Assembly (NCBI RefSeq): GCF_019656655.1 | Contig: NZ_BPMV01000002.1 | Span: 806,001-870,000, forward strand | Source: Tsukamurella sp. TY48 | GTDB lineage: Bacteria > Actinomycetota > Actinomycetes > Mycobacteriales > Mycobacteriaceae | Length of the DNA: 64,000 bases | Reading direction: 5' to 3' | Part shown: positions 61,469 through 64,000 of the stretch, piece by piece | Layout of the letters: every line of letters begins with the position of its first letter | How positions within the stretch are numbered: the first letter of the stretch is position 1 | Notes under the pieces: model-generated | What the model saw: the letters and a program-made list of their open reading frames with translations, nothing else | What the model was told of the DNA's origin: nothing | Database searches by the model: none | Program-made: the position numbers and the translations under genes

Positions 61469-62755
61469 TCATCGCGGGGGCTTCGAGCCGAGCGGCTTCG
61501 TGCTGAGCGCCCCGCGGGCGTCGACGACCAGCTGCCAGTAGGCCCCGTCATCGCTGCGAATCACCGGTCCGGCCGCCGGTGAGTCGGCGACGGTGGGCGC
61601 ACGCATCAGCATCGGGCCGAGCACGGTGCTACCGCGGACGCCGTAGCGGCCCTGCACGCTCCATCCCTCCGGGAAGAGGGACAACGATACGTCCTCGGCC
61701 GCGCCCGAGATCAGATTGACGGCGGTGCCCTGCGGGCAGCCCGTGTCGTCGATCCGCACCGGGATCGGGGGCGCGGTCGTGCCGGTATCGGTGTCGAAGG
61801 CGACGTTCGCGAGGTACGGCTGCCGGCAGTACCTGAGATCGATCCCCACTTTCCGGGCGCCGATCTTGACGTTCACCAGGCCCAGCTGGGCCGGCCCGCC
61901 GTTGGCGTCGCCGATGGCCAGGCCGGTGTCGCAGCCCTCGAACCAACAGTTGGTGAGGAACCAGTCGTTCGCGGCGCCCTCCACCCGGATGTGCGTCTCG
62001 GTGACCCGCGGGTCGCCGGTGCCCACCAGCTCGACGTTGGTGAGCGAGAGGCCGGCGTTGTGATCTGCGCCGGACCCGAGGATGCTGATGCGGTTGTTGG
62101 CGAACTTGCACGCGGTGACGTAGTTCTGAATGCACTTCGTGGTGATGCCCACCCCGAAGTTGTTGATGTCGGAGTTGATGAAACTGGTGCCGCCGGTGTT
62201 CTCCTCCATCACCACACCGCGTTGGCCGTGGAAGCGCGGCGCGGTCTCGGCGTTGTGCTCTCCGCGGAGGGTCACCGCATCGAAGGAGCAGCGGAACGAA
62301 TTCGCGAGCTGCACCGCTGTCGCCTTCACGCCGGTCAGGTGGAAACCCATGCGGGAGAAGGCCACGCGGTGCCTGTCGCGGAGCGTGATGAGCGTGCCCT
62401 CGCCGTCGTACACCACCGTGCTGAGGTCGGCACCGGCACCGATGATCGTGGTGAAATCGGGGAGGTCGGGAAAGCGGGTCACGCGGTAAGCGCCCGGCGG
62501 CACGTAGATGGGGGCTTTGCCCGCGGCTGCGCGGACCGCCGCATCGAAGGCGGCGGTGGCATCGGCCTTCCCGTCCCCGACCGCCCCGTAGGAGGCGATG
62601 CTGATCCGGCCGTCGGGCCCGGGGTCGACGGGGGTCGGGGGCTCGGCGGACGAGCGACAGGCGGCGGCGGTCGTGGCGGCCGCACCAACCCCCAGGCCCA
62701 AGAGGAGGCGTCGGCTCAGAACTCCTTCGCGTCCTTCGGCCTCGTCCTCACCCAC
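61469..62755 (-). CDS. Tat-type lipoprotein with pectate-lyase-like beta helix
   Basis: A 428-residue exported protein. The signal contains an arginine pair (SRRLLLGLGVGAAATTAAAC) and ends in a lipobox cysteine, so it is probably a Tat-exported lipoprotein. The mature part starts with the pectate-lyase-superfamily module ISIASYGAVGDGKADATAAFDAAVRAA, then YVPPGAYRVT and repeated beta-helix rungs (NCWFEGCDTGLAIGDANGG, ANVAFDTDTG). Possible polysaccharide lyase or phage-tail-like carbohydrate binder; no catalytic site can be named. GTG start at 62755, with GGGAG five bases upstream, overlaps the preceding gene by eight bases. Confidence 0.82.
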   Translation of the reverse strand: MGEDEAEGREGVLSRRLLLGLGVGAAATTAAACRSSAEPPTPVDPGPDGRISIASYGAVGDGKADATAAFDAAVRAAAGKAPIYVPPGAYRVTRFPDLPDFTTIIGAGADLSTVVYDGEGTLITLRDRHRVAFSRMGFHLTGVKATAVQLANSFRCSFDAVTLRGEHNAETAPRFHGQRGVVMEENTGGTSFINSDINNFGVGITTKCIQNYVTACKFANNRISILGSGADHNAGLSLTNVELVGTGDPRVTETHIRVEGAANDWFLTNCWFEGCDTGLAIGDANGGPAQLGLVNVKIGARKVGIDLRYCRQPYLANVAFDTDTGTTAPPIPVRIDDTGCPQGTAVNLISGAAEDVSLSLFPEGWSVQGRYGVRGSTVLGPMLMRAPTVADSPAAGPVIRSDDGAYWQLVVDARGALSTKPLGSKPPR

Positions 62756-64000
62756 GATCGCTCCCGACGGTCCCCCGGTCGCTGCACCACTGCAGCACCG
62801 TTTCCGCGACCGCCGCGCGGACATCGGCGTGGTAGGCGGGGTGATCGCCGAATTCGGTGGATACGATGTCGATTCGCGGGGCGGGACTGCGCCGGTTCAG
62901 GCTCCGGAGGCCCTCCCCACCGCGCTGTCCGGTGAACCACTCGGCGTCCGGCGGCGCCAGGACCACCGTGGTGTGCACATCAGCGTCCGCCAGCGGGCGC
63001 AGGAGGACCTCCGGCACCTGGGTGATTCCCGCGATACCGAGGAGGCGCCAGGCCGGGTACGGAAGCCGGGACTGCAGCAGGGCCTTCACCCGCCCGCGGA
63101 ACGAGCGTTGGAAGGCGGGATCGGACCGCGGCACCCCCTGCGCGTCCGGGCCATCGGCATTGCGCAGCGCGCGTTTGGTGCGCCACGACCAGATCACGGG
63201 GTTGACGAGAACCGCTGCGTCCAAACGGGATTCCCGCCCGAGATGCGCCGTCAGCCAGGAACCCGAGCACACGCCGACCGCGGCCAGTCCCGCCGAGTCC
63301 GGATCGGCGGCGGCCGCGGCGGTATCGGCGTCCTCGCGTGCCTCCTCCGAGTAGCCGTGCGCGCGTTCTCCGCGGAGCACCACCCCGGACTCCCCCGCGC
63401 CCCGGCGATCGAAACGCACCGCCACCACACCGGTTCCGGCGACTCTGCGTGCCAAGCGCACCCACTCACGGTTCGGGCCGTGGTGGGTGTCATTGGCCGT
63501 CGCGAAGAACAGCACGCCGGGCGTCGCGTCCCCTGCCGATTCCGATGCGTGCCCTGGGGGTGTCGTCCGAATGCTGAACAGTGAATGGGGACCGAGGTAT
63601 TCGATGCTCTCGGTCACCTCGCCGCCCGCCGGGTCACGCAGGCGCGCGGTCCGGCGGATCGGTGGGTCGACGGGGACCTCCGGACCGGTGGCGGCGGTAT
63701 CGAGCCAGTCGGTGATCGCGTCGATGGCGTCGTCCGGGATGCGCACGAGGTAGTCGGGGGGCTGGACGTACTCGGCCATGTGCTCGACGTCGAGGCGGTC
63801 CGCGTCGACCGCCGTCGCGAAGGCCTCGACTTTGCGGTCGCCGCCTCCCGGCCGGGTCGCCACCAGCCATCGGCCACCGGTGCCGACCCTCTCCGGATCC
63901 AGGCGCAGCCCGGACAGGGCCGCGGCCGCGGTCTCCGACAACGTGGTCCCGATGAGCGGCACGGAGCCGGACACCGATCGGTCGTCTGCGCCGACCGTCA
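62748..64000 (-). CDS. Alpha/beta hydrolase, likely tandem-domain, N-terminus beyond the right edge
   Basis: The frame is open to the last base. About 408 residues follow the GTG at 63974, but the first ~95 of these look like the end of one hydrolase domain (DVEHMAEYVQPPDYLVRIPDDAIDAITDWLD) rather than a proper N-terminus. A second complete alpha/beta-hydrolase domain follows, with RFDRRGAGES, the nucleophile elbow GVCSGSW (cysteine at the nucleophile position) and the histidine near STEFGDHPAYH. The family resembles exosortase/O-antigen-associated hydrolases. Coupled by an eight-base overlap to the beta-helix lipoprotein. The real start is probably outside the window. Confidence 0.75.
   Translation of the reverse strand, partial: TVGADDRSVSGSVPLIGTTLSETAAAALSGLRLDPERVGTGGRWLVATRPGGGDRKVEAFATAVDADRLDVEHMAEYVQPPDYLVRIPDDAIDAITDWLDTAATGPEVPVDPPIRRTARLRDPAGGEVTESIEYLGPHSLFSIRTTPPGHASESAGDATPGVLFFATANDTHHGPNREWVRLARRVAGTGVVAVRFDRRGAGESGVVLRGERAHGYSEEAREDADTAAAAADPDSAGLAAVGVCSGSWLTAHLGRESRLDAAVLVNPVIWSWRTKRALRNADGPDAQGVPRSDPAFQRSFRGRVKALLQSRLPYPAWRLLGIAGITQVPEVLLRPLADADVHTTVVLAPPDAEWFTGQRGGEGLRSLNRRSPAPRIDIVSTEFGDHPAYHADVRAAVAETVLQWCSDRGTVGSDRG

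Noticed and set aside
58639-61506. A 955-codon plus-strand frame opposite smc
   Set aside because: Antisense of the SMC coiled coil; no recognisable protein features.

Overview
The window is GC-rich, densely packed DNA from a mycolic-acid actinomycete (order Mycobacteriales). This is inferred from gene order: the blocks dprA-comM-yraN, DUF2469-rnhB-lepB-rplS, trmD-rimM-khpA-rpsP, amidohydrolase-ffh-glnD-glnB-amt-ftsY and smc follow the Mycobacterium tuberculosis Rv2894c-Rv2922c region. A Tsukamurella- or Gordonia-like genus would fit, but the genus cannot be fixed from the sequence alone. No rRNA, tRNA, CRISPR array, insertion sequence or intact prophage was seen. No gene-free stretch exceeds about 290 bases.

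Layout. 1-6.1 kb (minus): type II thioesterase, fatty-acyl-AMP ligase and the start of a large polyketide synthase, in the tesA-fadD26-ppsA order of the mycobacterial PDIM locus; the synthase runs off the left edge. 6.2-9.9 kb: xerC and a metQ-metN-metI methionine importer, separated by a perfect 19-bp inverted repeat. 10.1-13.4 kb: a YdeI-type protein, an MHS-family transporter and a PapA5-like acyltransferase. 13.4-16.5 kb: yraN-comM-dprA. 16.6-19.1 kb: an MFS-ribB-tetR operon. 19.2-25.1 kb: DUF2469, rnhB, lepB, rplS, a membrane protein and tex. 25.1-27.0 kb: a translationally coupled operon of four poorly characterised proteins headed by a YbaB-like protein. 27.1-29.1 kb: rpsP-khpA-rimM-trmD. 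29.3-33.0 kb (plus): glutamate decarboxylase, a membrane acyltransferase and a MerR regulator. 33.0-42.4 kb (minus): a lipoprotein behind a CsoR-type operator, then amidohydrolase, ffh, glnD, glnB, amt (with a GlnR-type box) and ftsY.

42.5-57.8 kb is accessory DNA lying between ftsY and smc, which are adjacent in M. tuberculosis. It holds a flavoprotein hydroxylase and a coupled plus-strand cluster of two paralogous exported proteins of unrecognised family, an internally duplicated membrane protein, a proline-rich exported protein and a fused ABC exporter. A cobalamin riboswitch follows, ahead of a BtuF-like lipoprotein and a CbiX/[2Fe-2S] protein. Next come a luciferase-like oxidoreductase, a complete tripartite tricarboxylate transporter with a UspA protein, 6-phosphogluconate dehydrogenase with a GNAT protein, a UspA remnant and a small orphan gene in lower-GC DNA. 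57.8-64 kb (minus): smc, a Tat-type lipoprotein with a pectate-lyase-like beta helix, and the end of an apparent tandem alpha/beta hydrolase that is cut by the right edge.

How the genes work together: the left edge looks like a complex-lipid pathway (acyl activation, chain extension, editing, and possibly esterification by the PapA-like enzyme). The middle is housekeeping: translation, secretion, nitrogen signalling and chromosome condensation. The most novel material is the 43.9-50.5 kb exported-protein/B12 cluster and the 25.1-27.0 kb coupled operon.
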